The notes under the pieces are model-generated. The model did not search any database. It was not told the origin of the DNA and saw only the letters and a list, made by a program, of their open reading frames with translations. Source: Chromobotia macracanthus (taxonomy: Eukaryota > Chordata > Actinopteri > Cypriniformes > Botiidae). Taken from it: a stretch of DNA of 64,000 nucleotides. Of this stretch, positions 22,701 through 34,799 are shown in pieces. Position 1 is the stretch's first letter, and every line of letters begins with the position of its first letter. The stretch is taken from NCBI GenBank assembly GCA_036877525.1, contig JAZGTH010000034.1, positions 5,450,501-5,514,500 of the forward strand, in the 5' to 3' direction. Position numbers and translations under genes: made by a program.

Positions 22701-24000
22701 CTATGAAAATATAAGTTTTTAAATCTAGGAAATATCAGTCTTTTCAGGAACAATTACCATTAGTGAGTAGGCCTTACTGACTGTCTCTTTTCAACACAAT
22801 GCTCTAAGATCATGAGCAGCCTTCTCACTGGTCACAGGGCAGGGCATCCACAATAGAGCACAAGATATTTCCCATTAATTTTCTTTTTAGGTATTTGAAA
22901 ATTCTCAGATAAAAAAATGACAAACCTCCAAAGTAATTAATTGATAATGACTTTAAAACGTTTGATGTGAAGCAAATTAAAGAAAAATCTATTTTTGAAA
23001 TTGTCAATAGGAAATATAAAGATTTGTTTTCTTGAGTTTTCTATGCATTCTTTACCACTAACTGCATTAACTGCACTAGTGAAAATTGTGTATGAACAAG
23101 GACTCCTGCAACAAATATTATGGCCCACATGTTTAATTGATAAATAAAATATATAAATTGCCTCTAAGTCGTATCTGCGTGTGAAACTCTGTAGTAAAGT
23201 TATAGGATATTTACATTATACCTACTGATATTTTTTAAGAAAATGTTTTGTTTGTCGACAATACAAGTTAAAATGAAAAACTGCACAGCCATAAAGAGTT
23301 GCAGGGATGATATATTTTTGTAGGCCAACCGGGAAGTTAGCTTTACATGGATTGCCTTGAAAGGATGGATTTTTCTAGGCTTTTGGATCATATCGACAAG
23401 TTTATGATATGTTTTGTCCATCGAGATAATCTTCACAAATGAAGACAACGTTTATGAATGTTAAAGCCTAGATACAATCACCAGAGTAAAAGCTTGTTAT
23501 AAATAAACTACACCATGGCAGCTCAATGTCATCACCATCAAACGTCCAACCAGATCTTGCCAACTTTATTAAAAAGCATGTTCCCTGATAAGGAACTACT
23601 CAATGGATGGATCTTCATTTACATTATTTGGAGGATTGTGTCCTCACTGCATTAATTTAAAGATTGTTATGCCTTACAATGATTAATGTACCTGGCAATG
23701 TCTATCCCATTTAAGAACTTGTTAGCAACCATCTTTTTCAAGACACATGAAGCTTTCAAAAGTGATGAGTGGTGTATTACTGGTGTGTTGTATAATTGAA
23801 GGTGAAAGTATATTGAGCCTTTGTTAACCATGGACCTTATTTTAAGTGTTTAACAAAAAAACGAATTAATAAACCCTCGGAGCAGAGAACCGGAAGTGCT
23901 AATGTGCTAACTAATTTCCGTTTATCACCTACAAAAATACGTAATCTCTGCAGTTGTCTATTTTAAGATAATGTACAACCGTGCCCCAAAACAAGTGACG
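22701..24000. other. No gene seen
   Basis: A/T-rich spacer. Short ORFs (for example 23448-23200 on the minus strand) carry no recognisable domain and no splice context. Confidence 0.5.
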
Positions 24001-25318
24001 TGTAGAGGATCTACGAATTCCATTATGAGAGGATTTTTATTTTGAAATCTAACATGGGTGCCGCCATTATTTTCTCCGACGTGTGTGTGACGAACGCTCG
24101 GAGGGAAAGAGAAAAAGGGAGAAGAGCAGCGGTAGGCCGATGAAGAACGTGTCGAAAGTTACATTTGAGAGGTGACATGCATTAGAGCTGTATGATATTG
24201 CTTCTAGGACTCTGTTTGTTTTAACAAGCCTGTTATTAATAGTGACGCAGCAAGTTTTTCGTCGTGCTCGCACATGAAGCTGAGCAACGGGCCTGTTAAA
24301 GTCGATCGAGTTATTCCATTTTTTTTGTGTGTGTGATTTGCATCCAGATTTTTGTTTTTGTTAGTTCAAACGAACTCGAAACTTGGTGGATGCTGTTGCT
24401 AATTTTTTGCAAGGAGAATTGGCTGAATTGGATCAGAATTGCTTCGTGTTCTCGGGCTGATCTCGTTGGACAGGATTGTGGCCTCGTCGGATCAAGCAGT
24501 GGCTTTCAGGATCACAGGGGCAATTGTTGGGGATCATAGAGTCGAGGAACATTACCCTGCCTATCCGGACATCTTTCAGCACTCCGTCAATGACCCAAGG
24601 GTGGTGATGTGCATTACTAGTTTTCTTTCTTTTCAATAAGTATAAAAGCTAAACTGTGCTTTAAAGGAGCTTGCAAACGTGGAACTGAATACTGAATTTC
24701 TGTACAAAGTAATTCATGTACATTTCTTTGCAAGCCTATGGACACTCTGACTCATCAGTGGACTGAGTATAGTTTTTTCTGGATTTTGACGTGAACTTTT
24801 CAAAATCTGAAGTGAACTGATTTGGATATTGTTTAAGGTTCAACTGAAACAATCACCAATTGTTTATATTTTTTTGTTGTTGTCTAAATTTGAAATACTT
24901 TTTCTTTTCCAGTAAAGAGAAAAAAGTAATTTAATTAGTCTCTTAAGACTAGTAGTTTATTAAAATAAATATTTCTGTTTAGTTACACTTAAACTGTGTA
25001 AGGTGACTTGAATCTCTTAAGCTAAGGAGTGGGGGCGTCTCACCTATCCAGTTAGATTTGGGACGGTGGGTTTTTCTGAGTTTTCTGCACACTCACGCAC
25101 TTCAGGCAGCCACCGTGTAGGAGATAAGTCCTGGAGCCCACCTCACCTTTTCTATAGCACCACATTGCAACCCGATAGGTAACTACATATAACTGCTAGT
25201 TATACCGAGACCTAAAGCATTGGGTGGGGGGACTAAGATCCTGCTTCTCACTCAGTCTTCCTTAGTTTAGAGTTTAATTATTCCCCCACAAGGTGGTGTC
25301 AAATTCCCCTCCGCCACA
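24001..25318 (+). repeat. 5' LTR of the Ty3/gypsy element
   Basis: 1318 bp, starting TGTAGAGGATC and ending CCGCCACA. Nearly identical to 30802-32055 except for an ~80-bp segment at about 24212-24295 that is absent from the 3' LTR, and the lack of a ~25-bp stretch present there. Confidence 0.92.
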
Positions 25319-25342
25319 TTTTGGCGTCACGAACAGGATCAA
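25319..25342 (+). other. Primer-binding region
   Basis: Directly after the 5' LTR, TTTTGGCGTCACGAACAGG occupies the place of a tRNA primer-binding site. TGG at the start matches the CCA end of tRNA. The specific tRNA was not determined. Confidence 0.6.
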
Positions 25343-25390
25343 TTCCTGGTTTCTGATTCAGTGTAAATTCCTAGTTTTTGAGTCAACACT

Positions 25391-25780
25391 ATGGCTGAAC
25401 TGGAGGAATTAAAGAGACAGTTTGAAGAGATGCAAAGATGGTTCGGTGAGCAGACAGGCATGTTAGAGCAAGCCAGAGCCAAACAGAGAGAGGCACTTTC
25501 CCTTGCTAAAACTGTTATTGAACAGCAGGCTGCTGCACAAAGAGCACCACCTACTGTGTACATCCCAAGAGATCGTAAGCTTCCAGAGTTCACCGGATGT
25601 CGTTCCAAACCTGGTGAGTTGAGGATAGAAGAATGAATAGATTCAATGAAGTCTGCCTTCAAGGTGATGAAAATTCCTGAAGAAGACAGAATTGAGTTTG
25701 TTAAGCAGTATTTGAAAGATGAGGCAAAGATAACAGTGAAGTTCATGCTCAACGGTAAGGAGAAGTCACTGTGAGATTTT
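25391..25780 (+). pseudogene. gag N-terminal part of the Ty3/gypsy element
   Basis: Begins MAELEELKRQFEEMQRWF, a Glu/Gln/Lys-rich, probably coiled-coil start as in gypsy gags, followed by a PRDRKLPEFTG segment typical of the capsid entry. An in-frame TGA at 25634-25636 breaks it. The same frame then stays open to a TGA at 25772, while the downstream reading continues in another frame from about 25770, showing a frameshift. The capsid reading continues after 25788. Confidence 0.85.
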
Positions 25781-25787
25781 TGATGCT

Positions 25788-28211
25788 TTGGATGAGGCTT
25801 ATGGGGACAAACTTCCCATAGGTAGCAGACTGAAAGAGTTTTATGACCGCAAACAAATGCCTGGAGAAACCATCCGTTCTTATGCTTATGACTTGCAGGA
25901 GAAGCTGAGTATCATCCAGAGCCGAGATCCGTCTAGAGTTCCTGATGCTGATGGTGTATTGAAAGAACAGCTTGTGTTAGGCCTCAAAGATGATTCGCTA
26001 TGGCGTGAAATGAAGAGGAGAATTAAAGCTGAGAAAGACCTGACATTCATCCAGCTTATGCAGGAAGCTATTACTTGGTTGGAGGAAGAGGAAGTGCAAG
26101 TTTCAAGCAATCTGAGAACCAGTACTCGTTCACATGGTGTTGTGCATGCTACCACTGCAACAGACAGCTCTTCAGCCCCTCTCACCTTAGAGTCGCTTCA
26201 TGAAGCTATTCAGCAGATAGCTGCACAACAAGAGGAATTGTTTCAGATGGTAAACAGCAAAGAAAAAGTGAAACCTTTTGCAAAGGAAAGCAAGACAAAA
26301 AGTCCATCTTTAAAGGATAGTGAAGGAAGATACATCTGCTATACGTGTGGTAAGCCAGGGCACACAAGCCAACGTTGCCCGCAGAACAGAGTAAATTCAA
26401 GTAAAGTGCAACCTCACACAGCAGAGATGGAAAAGACACCTGATAGAGACACTTCAGTGCTAGAGTGCCCAGGTCCATCTGTTATTAGAAGTCATACTGC
26501 AGATTGTAATGCAGAGAAAGTTTCCAAGCCCCTTTGTGAAAGTGCTTTTGGAGATTGCCTGACCGTTGAAGTGAAGATCGCTGGTATCAGTACTATCTGC
26601 CTTTTGGACACAGGGTCAGAAGTGACTACTATAACTGAGGCACATTTTAAGACTCACTTTGGAGAAGTTGTGCTGTCGTCCGCTAACTGGGTCCATCTTA
26701 CAGCAGCAAATGGCCTAGACATTCCCACCTTAGGATGTCTAGAGTCAGACATAGAGTGTATGAGGAAGACATTACATGGAAAGTGCGTGTTTGTCATCAA
26801 ACAGAGTGATTCCAATGCAGCAGAGTTTAAAGGATTGCCTGGCATTGTTGGGATGAATGTGTTGAGTGATCTTAAGAATCTTTTCATGGCGACTGAAGAC
26901 ATGAAGAAGATGGACAGGTATAGTTATGGTTTCAAGGAGGCCAGGGTCCAGCGAGTGTTGGCTAACATTAAGATGCAGACTGAGGCACTGAGCAGTGGTG
27001 AGAAGATTGGCTTTGTGAAAGTTGCTGGGAAGCAAGCAATCACTATACCTCCATTTAGTGAACGTGTTTTGGAAGGCCGTTGCAGAATACCACCAAAAGT
27101 GAGTTGCCAAGTGTTGGTGGAGGCCTCCTCAAATGTCAGCTTGCCTAAGAGTGTTCTGATCACTAATGTGCTTGCCAAGACAGCTGATGGTAAAGTCCCG
27201 GTCAGAGTGTTGAATTCTACTGAAAAGCCTGTAAAGCTTCGACCACGATGTAGGATCGCTGCACTATCCAAGCCACAGGAAGTTGTGCCAAAAGAGTTTG
27301 TCGAGTTTGAGGAGAAGGAGGGTGCTTTGCACGTTAAGGCTGTGCAGAAACGTCAAGTGAATGTGGAAGTAAGCACTACAGAGCAGCTGCCAGTTCCAGT
27401 GCACATTAATTTAGGGAGCCTCACAGAAACTCAATGTCGCAAACTTCAAGAATTACTAGTCAAGCACAGTGATGTGTTTTCAAAGTGCGATACTGACTTT
27501 GGTTATACGACTGCTGTCACGCATAGTGTTCCAACAGGAGATGCGCCTCCCATTAAGCAAAGACATCACAGAATTCCACCTCAGGTGTTTCAGGAAGTGA
27601 TAAAACATGTTCAGGATTTAGTGTCCCAAGGTATTCTCAGAGAAAGCTGTAGTCCATGGGCATCTCCAGCTGTGATCGTGATTAAGAAGGATGGCAACGT
27701 ACGCTTTTGCTGCAACTACAGAAGGCTGAATAAAGTGACCTGCAAAGATGCTTACCCTCTCCCTCGTGTGGAGGAATCACTGGATGCCTTAGGGAATGCG
27801 CAGCTGTTCTCCACCCTTGATCTTACTTCTGGGTATTTCCAAGTGGCGATGAGTGAGGAGGATAGAGCAAAGACAGCTGTCACCACTTTCTTTGGACTAT
27901 TTGAATGGACCAGGATGTCATTTGGGCTTTGCAATGCTCCTGCGACATTTCAACGCCTGATGGGGGTGCTGCTTGGCGATCTAACGATCATACTGCTCAT
28001 CTATCTTGATGACATTATCATCTTTTCAAAAGACTTCGAAAGCCATTGTCAAAGATTGGAAATGCTGTTTAACCGGTTGAGACAGCACGGTTTGAAACTA
28101 AAACCCACCAAGTGCTTCCTTTTGAAACCCGAAGTGAAATTCTTGGGTCAACTAATTTCCACCCAAGGAATAAAAGTGGATAGAGAGAAAACTCAGGCGT
28201 TGGAATCCTGA
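25788..28211 (+). pseudogene. gag C-terminus, zinc knuckle, protease and reverse transcriptase
   Basis: An 807-codon open segment. Residues ~1-130 are the capsid C-terminal part. A CCHC zinc knuckle, CYTCGKPGHTSQRC, lies at ~182-195. The aspartic protease motif LLDTGSEVTTI is at ~272. Reverse transcriptase runs from ~585, with SPWASPAVIVIKKDG, FSTLDLTSGYFQV, SFGLCNAPATFQRLM and the catalytic YLDD at ~738. The first codon is only the ORF boundary, because the true start is upstream in gag. It ends at a TGA (28209-28211) and the same frame goes on, so the stop is a mutation. Gag and pol are continuous in one frame. Confidence 0.92.
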
Positions 28212-28409
28212 CCTGCACCCACCAGCGTCAAAGAGTTGAAACAAGTTTTAGGATTCATGAGTTATTACAGGAGATTTGTTCCTGGTTTTGCTCAGTTAGC
28301 CCGACCCCTTCATGCCCTGGTTGCTAAAGGAGGGAAAGGAAAAACCGTTTAACCTCTTAATTGGGCAACAGAGTGTCAAACTGCATTTGACCGACTCAAG
28401 CAGTGTTTA

Positions 28410-29774
28410 ATGTCTCCACCAGTCCTCGCATACCCAGACTTCAGTCAGTCTTTCGTACTCACAACTGATGGAAGCCTGCATGGTCTTGGGGCTGTGTTGA
28501 GTCAACGACAAGGAGGTGCTAAACGTGTGATTGCGTATGCAAGTCGAGGTCTTCGAGGGTCCGAAAAGAATGACAAAAATTACAGTGCTTTCAAGCTAGA
28601 GTTGCTTGCCTTAAAATGGGCTGTAACCGAAAAGTTCAAAGAATACCTGATCTACTCCAAGTTCTCTGTGATTACAGATCACAATCCGTTTCGTTACTTG
28701 GAGACAGCAAACTTAGGAGCTGTTGAGCAGAGGTGGATGACTCAGTTGTCAGAGTTTGATTTTGAAGTCTACTACAAGCCAGGACGACAAAACACAAATG
28801 CAGATGTGTTATCAAGGATTCCATCTAGCGAAGAGCCGGAGCAGGAGGACTCTGCTAAAGACTTCATTAAGATGAATTCAGATGAAGTGCGTGCGTGCTT
28901 ATGGCCAGCTGACAAACAGCAGCAGAGAGTACAAACATCAGTCCAGGTGTCTGTGACAAGGAAAGTCCCTGGATATAGCTGGAGTGATATAGAAGAGCAA
29001 CAAAAGATCGACCCTCATATAGGTCCAATCTACCGTGCTGTACTAGCCAATAAGAATCTGAGTCCAGTTGATCAGCGAAACATGAATGTTGAGTTAAAAA
29101 ATCTTGCAAGACAATTCGTACGACTCAGACTTAACAAAGGAGTGTTGTTCCGTACTATCCTTGATCCCTGGGATGGAGAAGAAATTTGTCAATTAGTGGT
29201 TCCAGAACCCTTGCGTTACAAAGTGTATGAGAGTCAGCATGATCATTGTGGCCATTTTGGAGAAAGAAGCACACTGGAGCGCATGAGACGGTGCTGTTAC
29301 TGGCCGACAATGAGTAAAGACGTTCAAAGCTGGATCCAGGAATGCAAGAGATGTGCCCTCGTGAAGGATGTTTTCCCTAAAATCCAAGCCCCAATGACGT
29401 GCACTAACGTATCTGCACCTTTGGAAGTTCTTGCAATGGATTATACGGTCATAGAGGAATCTGTGGGAGGATATGAAAATGTCCTTGTCTTAACTGATAT
29501 GTTTACTCGTTTCACTGTAGCAGTGCCAACCAGAAATCTGACTGCTCACACCATGGCAAAAGTCCTTGTGCAGCATTGGTTTGCTCATTATGGCTGCCCT
29601 ACACGATTACATTCCGACCAAGGTCGATGTTTTGAAGCCAATGTCATCAGGGAAATGTGTAAAGTCTATGGAATCAGAAAGAGTCGCACAACTCCGTATC
29701 ACCCGCAGGGTAACTCCCAGTGCGAAAGATTTAATAGAACCATGCATGACATGCTAAGAACGTTACCTCCGTAA
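28410..29774 (+). pseudogene. RNase H and integrase of the Ty3/gypsy element
   Basis: Same frame as the RT segment but separated from it by stops at 28209 and 28350; the connection 28212-28409 reads as RT thumb/RNase H linker (LGFMSYYRRFVPGFAQLARP). RNase H motifs include LTTDGSLHGLGAVLSQ and ITDHNPFRYLE. Integrase has an HHCC zinc motif (H-C-G-H-F-G..., ending CKRC) at residues ~275-315. The DDE core has AMDYTV (first Asp), LHSDQGRCFE (second) and the CERFN Glu. A TAA (29772) cuts it. Confidence 0.9.
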
Positions 29775-30608
29775 AAGAAAAAGAATTGGAAACAATATCT
29801 ACCCGAGTTGACTATGGCATACAATAGCCGAGTCCACACTTCAACCGGCTATTCACCATTCTACTTAATGTTCGGTCGGGATGCCCGAATGCCAATGGAT
29901 ATCCTTAACGGGAGAGACTTGGAGGACAGTGGAGTTGACAATCCTGACGACTGGGTGAAAAACCATCATGACAGATTGAAGACCGCTGTTGAAGTAGCCA
30001 ACTCTGCAGCACAGGAGACTTCGAGACGAAAAAGAGCCTATGATCGCAGATCTCATGCCGCACTTATAAACCTGGTGACCGTTGTTCTGTTATGAAACCA
30101 TTCACATAGGGGAAGGAAGAAAATACAAGATCATTGGGAACCCTTGCCTTACATTATAGTAAAACAGAATCATGCAGACACTCCAGTCTACACAATTCGC
30201 CCAGAGAAAGGGGGTCCATGTAAAGTTGTACAACTCAGGCATTTCACTTTTCAGTCACCCCTACCACCTCGTACATCTAGACATGAATGTAGAGCACACA
30301 CAGATCAGGCTCACACTGATTTAGAAGATCCTGATGTTCTTGCAGTCCCTGCTACATTTGCACCTGTTACACCCACAGCAACGCAAGATAGAAGGGAAAG
30401 TGGGGATGAATCAGACACAGGTATCAGGGACCATGACAATGAAATGTCAGCTGATGATTCAGTAGATCAGTCGGTACTTGAATCCATGCATTCAGGTGGT
30501 TCAGAAGCTGAAAGTGAAAATGAAAGTATTCCTGAACCTAGACGTTCACAGCGTTCAAACAGAGGTACTCTACCTGTTAGGTATAGGACTGATTATGTCT
30601 TAAAATAA
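29775..30608 (+). pseudogene. Integrase C-terminus and tail of the Ty3/gypsy element
   Basis: The frame continues after the TAA at 29772: MAYNSRVHTSTGYSPFYLMF is the conserved integrase C-terminal block. A frameshift near 30060 disrupts the segment with the GDRV-type beta-strand. The frame returns at 30144 (YIIVKQNHADTPVYTIRPE) and ends with an acidic, Ser-rich tail and RRSQRSNRGTLPVRY at a TAA (30606-30608). No chromodomain was recognised. Confidence 0.85.
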
Positions 30609-30789
30609 AAGTATGTAAACCTGAAGGTTTTGAAAGTTTCTTTTAATGTGAAGGTTTTTCAGTCTTACTAATTGAAAGTTTTCCTGGTTGTACTGATGTT
30701 TTCTTTTGTGGAAAATGTTTACCTGCTATTCTCTGTACTTTATTTTTCAGGACTGAGTCGCTGAAAGGTCTGAGGATATGGCAGGGTTT

Positions 30790-30801
30790 AGCAGGGGGGA
30801 A
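30790..30801 (+). other. Polypurine tract of the Ty3/gypsy element
   Basis: AGCAGGGGGGAA directly before the 3' LTR, in the expected place for plus-strand priming. Confidence 0.75.
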
Positions 30802-32055
30802 TGTAGAGGATCTACGAATTCCATTATGAGAGGACTTTTATTTTGAAATCTAACATGGGTGTCGCCATTATTTTCTCCGACGTGTGTGTGACGCACGCTC
30901 GGAGGGAAAGAGAAAAAGGGAGAAGAGCAGCGGTAGGCCGACGAAGAACGTGTAGATTTGTGAATTTTTTTCGCAATCAAAAGTTACATTTGAGAGGTGA
31001 CATGCATTAGAGCTGTATGATATTGCTTCTAGGACTCTAAAGTCCTAGAGTCGATCGAGTTATTCCATTTTTTTGGTGTGTGTGATTTGCATCCAGATTT
31101 TTGTTTTTGTTAGTTCAAACGAACTCGAAACTTGGTGGATGCTGTTGCTCATTTTTTGCAAGGAGAATTGGCTGAATTGGATCAGAATTGCTTCGTGTTC
31201 TCGGGCTGATCTCGTTGGACAGGATTGTGGCCTCGTCGGATCAAGCAGTGGCTTTCAGGATCACGGGGGCAATCGTTGGGGATCATAGAGTCGAGGAACA
31301 TTACCCTGCCTATCCGGACACCTCAGCACTCCGTCAATGACCCAAGGGTGATGATGTGCATTACTAGTTTTCTTTTTCAATAAGTATAAAAGCTAAACTG
31401 TGCTTTAAAGGAGCTTGCATACGTGGAACTGAATACTGAATTTCTGTACAAAGTAATTCATGTACATTTCTTTGCAAGCCTATGGACACTCTGGCTCATC
31501 AATGGACTGAGTATAGTTTTTTCTGGATTTTGACGTGAACTTTTCAAAATCTGAAGTGAACTGATTTGGATATTGTTTAAGGTTCAACTGAAACAATCAC
31601 CAATTGTTTATTTTTTGTTGTGTGAATTTGAAATACTGGAAAAGAAAAAGTAAAGAGAAAAAAGTAATTTAATTAGTCTTTTAAGACTAGTAGTTTATTA
31701 AAATAAATATTTCTGTTTAGTTACAATTAACTGTGTAAGGTGACTTGAATCTCTTCAGGTAAGGAGTGGGGGCGTCTCACCTATCCAGTTAGATTTGGGA
31801 CGGTGGGTTTTTCTGAGTTTTCTGCACACTCACGCACTTCAGGCAGCCACCGTGTAGGAGATAAGTCCTGGAACCCACCTCACCTTTTCTATAGCACCAC
31901 ATTGCAACCCGATAGGTAACTACATATAACTGCTAGTTATACCGAGACCTAAAGCATTGGGTGGGGGGACTAAGATCCTGCTTCTCACTCAGTCTTCCTT
32001 AGTTTAGAGTTTAATTATCCCCCCACAAGGCGGTGGCAAATTCCCCTCCGCCACA
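30802..32055 (+). repeat. 3' LTR of the Ty3/gypsy element
   Basis: 1254 bp, with the same TGTAGAGGATC start and CCGCCACA end as the 5' LTR. It lacks the ~80-bp block of the 5' copy and carries a ~25-bp stretch (~30952-30977) that the 5' copy lacks. Confidence 0.92.
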
Positions 32056-32079
32056 CGTTTTTGGCATTAGCTGGTGTGC

Positions 32080-32650
32080 ATGCACAGTAGAGGTCTTCTC
32101 GGGTCCTAAAATCCATACCCGACCCAAATTAATCCGAATTACTTCTTACCCGAACCCGACGTGTATAAATTATTTTTTTAAATAAAAAGAGACAGACCCA
32201 GTGGAATTAAACCAGAATCCGATCCGACGGCGTTTATTTTCGAACCTGACTGAACCCGAACGTAAACAACATTGTTCACGAGTGCAAAGCCTGCAGCCCC
32301 GCTGTCAGTCAGGATAAAAATCCCCTTGTTCTGCCCACTAATTTGACTGCTGCTTCATTACATTTATTTATTTACTTATTTATTATTACTTTATATTTTG
32401 CCTGTCTGATGGATACAAGTTATTTCTGAGTTCGGCGAAAGAAGGAAGGTATCTCTGCTGGTCGTGTCATAAGTTGACGTCACGTGCCTTACGCGCTACG
32501 CCAATACGCCCCATGACGTCTTTTGTATTGTTGTCTATCACAACCAGACATTGGTTCGCCGAGTTAGTGCAACAAGGCCGGTTCTGTATTGTAAATGGAC
32601 ACTCCGAAGGGATCAGGTCGGATCGGGTCCATTTGGAAAAAGCACACACG
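32080..32650. repeat. Possible non-autonomous repeat rich in CCCGA/TCGGG motifs
   Basis: Starts AGTAGAGGTCTTCTCGGGTC and contains repeated CCCGACCC, CCCGAACCCGA and (inverted) GGATCAGGTCGGATCGGGTCC motifs. This style is seen in dispersed fish repeats, perhaps hAT-derived. No intact terminal repeats or target duplication were confirmed. Confidence 0.35.
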
Positions 32651-33393
32651 TATGAACGAAATGGTTATTTTTAATAAATGATAACATGATTAACAGTGGA
32701 ACAGTACAACTAAATTATTTTATTTCGTAATCAATTTGCAATATATAGTAAACTCATTTTAAACACGTTAGCTTTCTTCTTTGGCCAAATCTGGGGGGCG
32801 GGGGGTGGTTGGGGGCGGCGCCCCTTTATTGACCTGCGGCCACTGGATATATGTAATATCATATCACACGTTTGTTGGTGGTGTTGCCGTAAATAAGTCC
32901 TATCTGTTGCGACGTTCCCCACTCTGCCTATCTTATAAAATATTATCTTAATTATAGTAAAACCTACATACAGTACCCAACAAATTAATTGTTTAATGTA
33001 AAACATGTCGAAGATTAGCGGGCCAGCTGTCGATTTTTTTTAAATTCTGCTTTTCCTTAAAAACGTTTATGCAACGTACTGAAGTTTCTCCATTGACATC
33101 TATTTAAAAAATTACAGCTTCTGGACGCCTTCCTGCGTTCTACGCTTTCTTAAGACATGATTGCAGGCTTGCTTTTAAGCGGCTTTGTCTTCACCGTGCC
33201 TTTACCGTGCCCTCACCGCGCCAGCGAGTCCACATACCTGCGCTTGCGCGCAGTCCAGAGATCAACACATTTAGTAGCATGGTGGTCACAGCTCTGTTTC
33301 GAATGTCATGTTTTGTAAATCAGCTTTGTCCGCTAGCGGTTTACACTAATTTAAACTCATAGAGACTGGATTATGGTCTGTTCATTTAGGAAC
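32651..33393. other. TXNDC5 upstream region
   Basis: No ORF of interest. From about 33.17 kb the sequence becomes C/G-richer with several CpGs (CGCTTGCGCGCAG near 33240), compatible with a promoter-proximal region of TXNDC5. No TATA box or initiator was identified. Confidence 0.35.
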
Positions 33394-33554
33394 ATGAAGC
33401 CGTTTTTGATGAGTTTTATTTGTTTGGTGTTATTATGTACTGGGATTTGCTGTGATATTGACACGGAGGAGCACGCCAAGCACACATACACGGTGGAGAT
33501 GTTTAATGATGCGATGTCAACAGCTCCACACTTCATCATGTTCTATGCGCCCTG
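33394..33554 (+). CDS. TXNDC5: TXNDC5 exon 1: signal peptide and start of thioredoxin domain 1
   Basis: The ATG at 33394 is preferred because the hydrophobic signal sequence follows at once; an in-frame ATG at 33373 would add seven residues. HTYTVEMFNDAM and HFIMFYAPW lead to the first active site. The Trp codon is split by the intron (TG, then GTAAAA donor). Open throughout. Confidence 0.85.
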
Positions 33555-34209
33555 GTAAAATAAACTCCTCGGCAAGATATTTTTATTCTGTTTACATATG
33601 TGAATCAGTACCTGAATTTAGATCAGTTTCTGTGTTGTTTCACGATTAAGTCGCCGCGTTGTTTGAAGTGACTTCAGCGCTTTATCATACATACGCACAG
33701 TTTTGTGATAAGCTGCGTATAAAGTTCATCACGAATGCTTATCCAAAGACTGAAAGTACATTTAAAGCGATGATGATGATGGTGAAGATGAACACGTAAA
33801 GTTTCCGTGTACGTGGCAGAGCATAAACAGCCATAATATAAATTTCTACTGCATTTCCTCTTCATTCTCTAGGTACTGTGGTAATACCATGGCAAACGTT
33901 TTTTATATGCTATAATAGTATTACCATAGTACCAATACTATGAAATATGCTATTTTTTGAATGCACCAGTAGGGTTTTTTAATATACAAACTATTATTTG
34001 TCTATGGTACTGTATAATCATGTGTTTAATGATGGGGGCAGTTCAATAAAGCAGATTCCCTGGAGTAATCTTTCTTTACCAATTCACCTAAACTGTTGCC
34101 AATTGAATGGCAACATTTAGCTAAAGATCATTTCTTGCTTCTTATAGGTGATATGTGAAGGGGGAAATAACAGTTTCCCAAATCTTTTCAATGTGTTTGG
34201 TGTGTGCAG

Positions 34210-34350
34210 GTGTGGTCATTGTCGGAGGATTCAGGGTACTTGGAATGAGCTGGCAACAATATAGAATCTCCACCAGCATATGTTGTGAAAGTCGACTGCA
34301 CCAAAGACAAAGTTTTGCTCCAGTGAACATAGGATCCGTGGATATCCAAC
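34210..34350 (+). pseudogene. TXNDC5: TXNDC5 exon 2, CGHC site 1, broken
   Basis: Starts after GTGCAG and completes Trp, then CGHCRRIQGTWNELAT. The frame hits TAG at 34262. Sequence from 34264 reads on in a shifted frame (ESPPAYVVKVDCTKD), then returns to the first frame for CSSEHRIRGYP. The total of 141 bases is a multiple of three, so the two indels offset each other in length. Confidence 0.8.
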
Positions 34351-34566
34351 GTAAGCGTTTTACTGTTTCTGTAGTACTGTGTGCTGTTATGCATCATAAC
34401 CGAAAGATTTTGTAGATTTATCACAATGCAGATAAAAAAACACTTTATGCTATCATCTGGCTGTCAAGTAAAAGAGGTGCACAATGTGTTCTGATTACTA
34501 ATTAACTGAATTCAATGTTGCTTAAGGGGTTGTTGTTTTTTAAACTGTACTCTGTTTGTGTTATAG

Positions 34567-34672
34567 TCTAAAGCTGTTTAAACTTGAGCAGGAGGCTGTG
34601 AAGTATCAGGGCCCCAGAGACCTGCAGTCATTAAAGAGCTGGATGCTGAAAACCTTGCAGGAGAAACCTGAG
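34567..34672 (+). CDS. TXNDC5: TXNDC5 exon 3
   Basis: The acceptor TTATAG and donor GTACG bound an open segment, LKLFKLEQEAVKYQGPRD and SLKSWMLKTLQEKPE, the C-terminal half of thioredoxin domain 1 (after the cis-Pro strand). Confidence 0.82.
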
Positions 34673-34799
34673 GTACGACCTTAATTCTCATAATGACTAA
34701 ATATGTTCACTGAAACACATGACTAAAACCCATGCTTTTTAAACACATTTAGCTATGGTATAATTATGTAATGCAGCAGTAATTATGTAATGCACCCAG

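Larger units (their letters stand above)
24001..32055 (+). mobile_element. Ty3/gypsy LTR retrotransposon, structurally complete, coding broken
   Basis: An 8-kb element with two long LTRs (24001-25318 and 30802-32055), a primer-binding region after the 5' LTR, a gag-protease-RT-RNase H-integrase order on one strand, and a polypurine tract before the 3' LTR. The order (integrase after RNase H) defines Ty3/gypsy. No envelope gene is present. In-frame stops at 25634, 28209, 28350 and 29772 and frameshifts near 25770 and 30060-30140 make it non-autonomous. The flanking 5-mers (TGACG left, CGTTT right) are not a direct repeat for TG...CA ends. Confidence 0.93.

Noticed and set aside
24327..24639. 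ORFs inside the 5' LTR (and the matching one at 31073)
   Set aside because: They are present in both LTR copies only because the LTRs are copies; no known LTR-encoded protein is expected here.
30144..30608. Envelope gene at the 3' end of the Ty3/gypsy element
   Set aside because: The ORF continues the integrase tail and is acidic and Ser-rich, with no signal peptide or membrane segment.
32467..32674. Overlapping ORFs upstream of TXNDC5
   Set aside because: They lie in a CpG-containing repeat-like stretch, overlap on opposite strands and show no domain.
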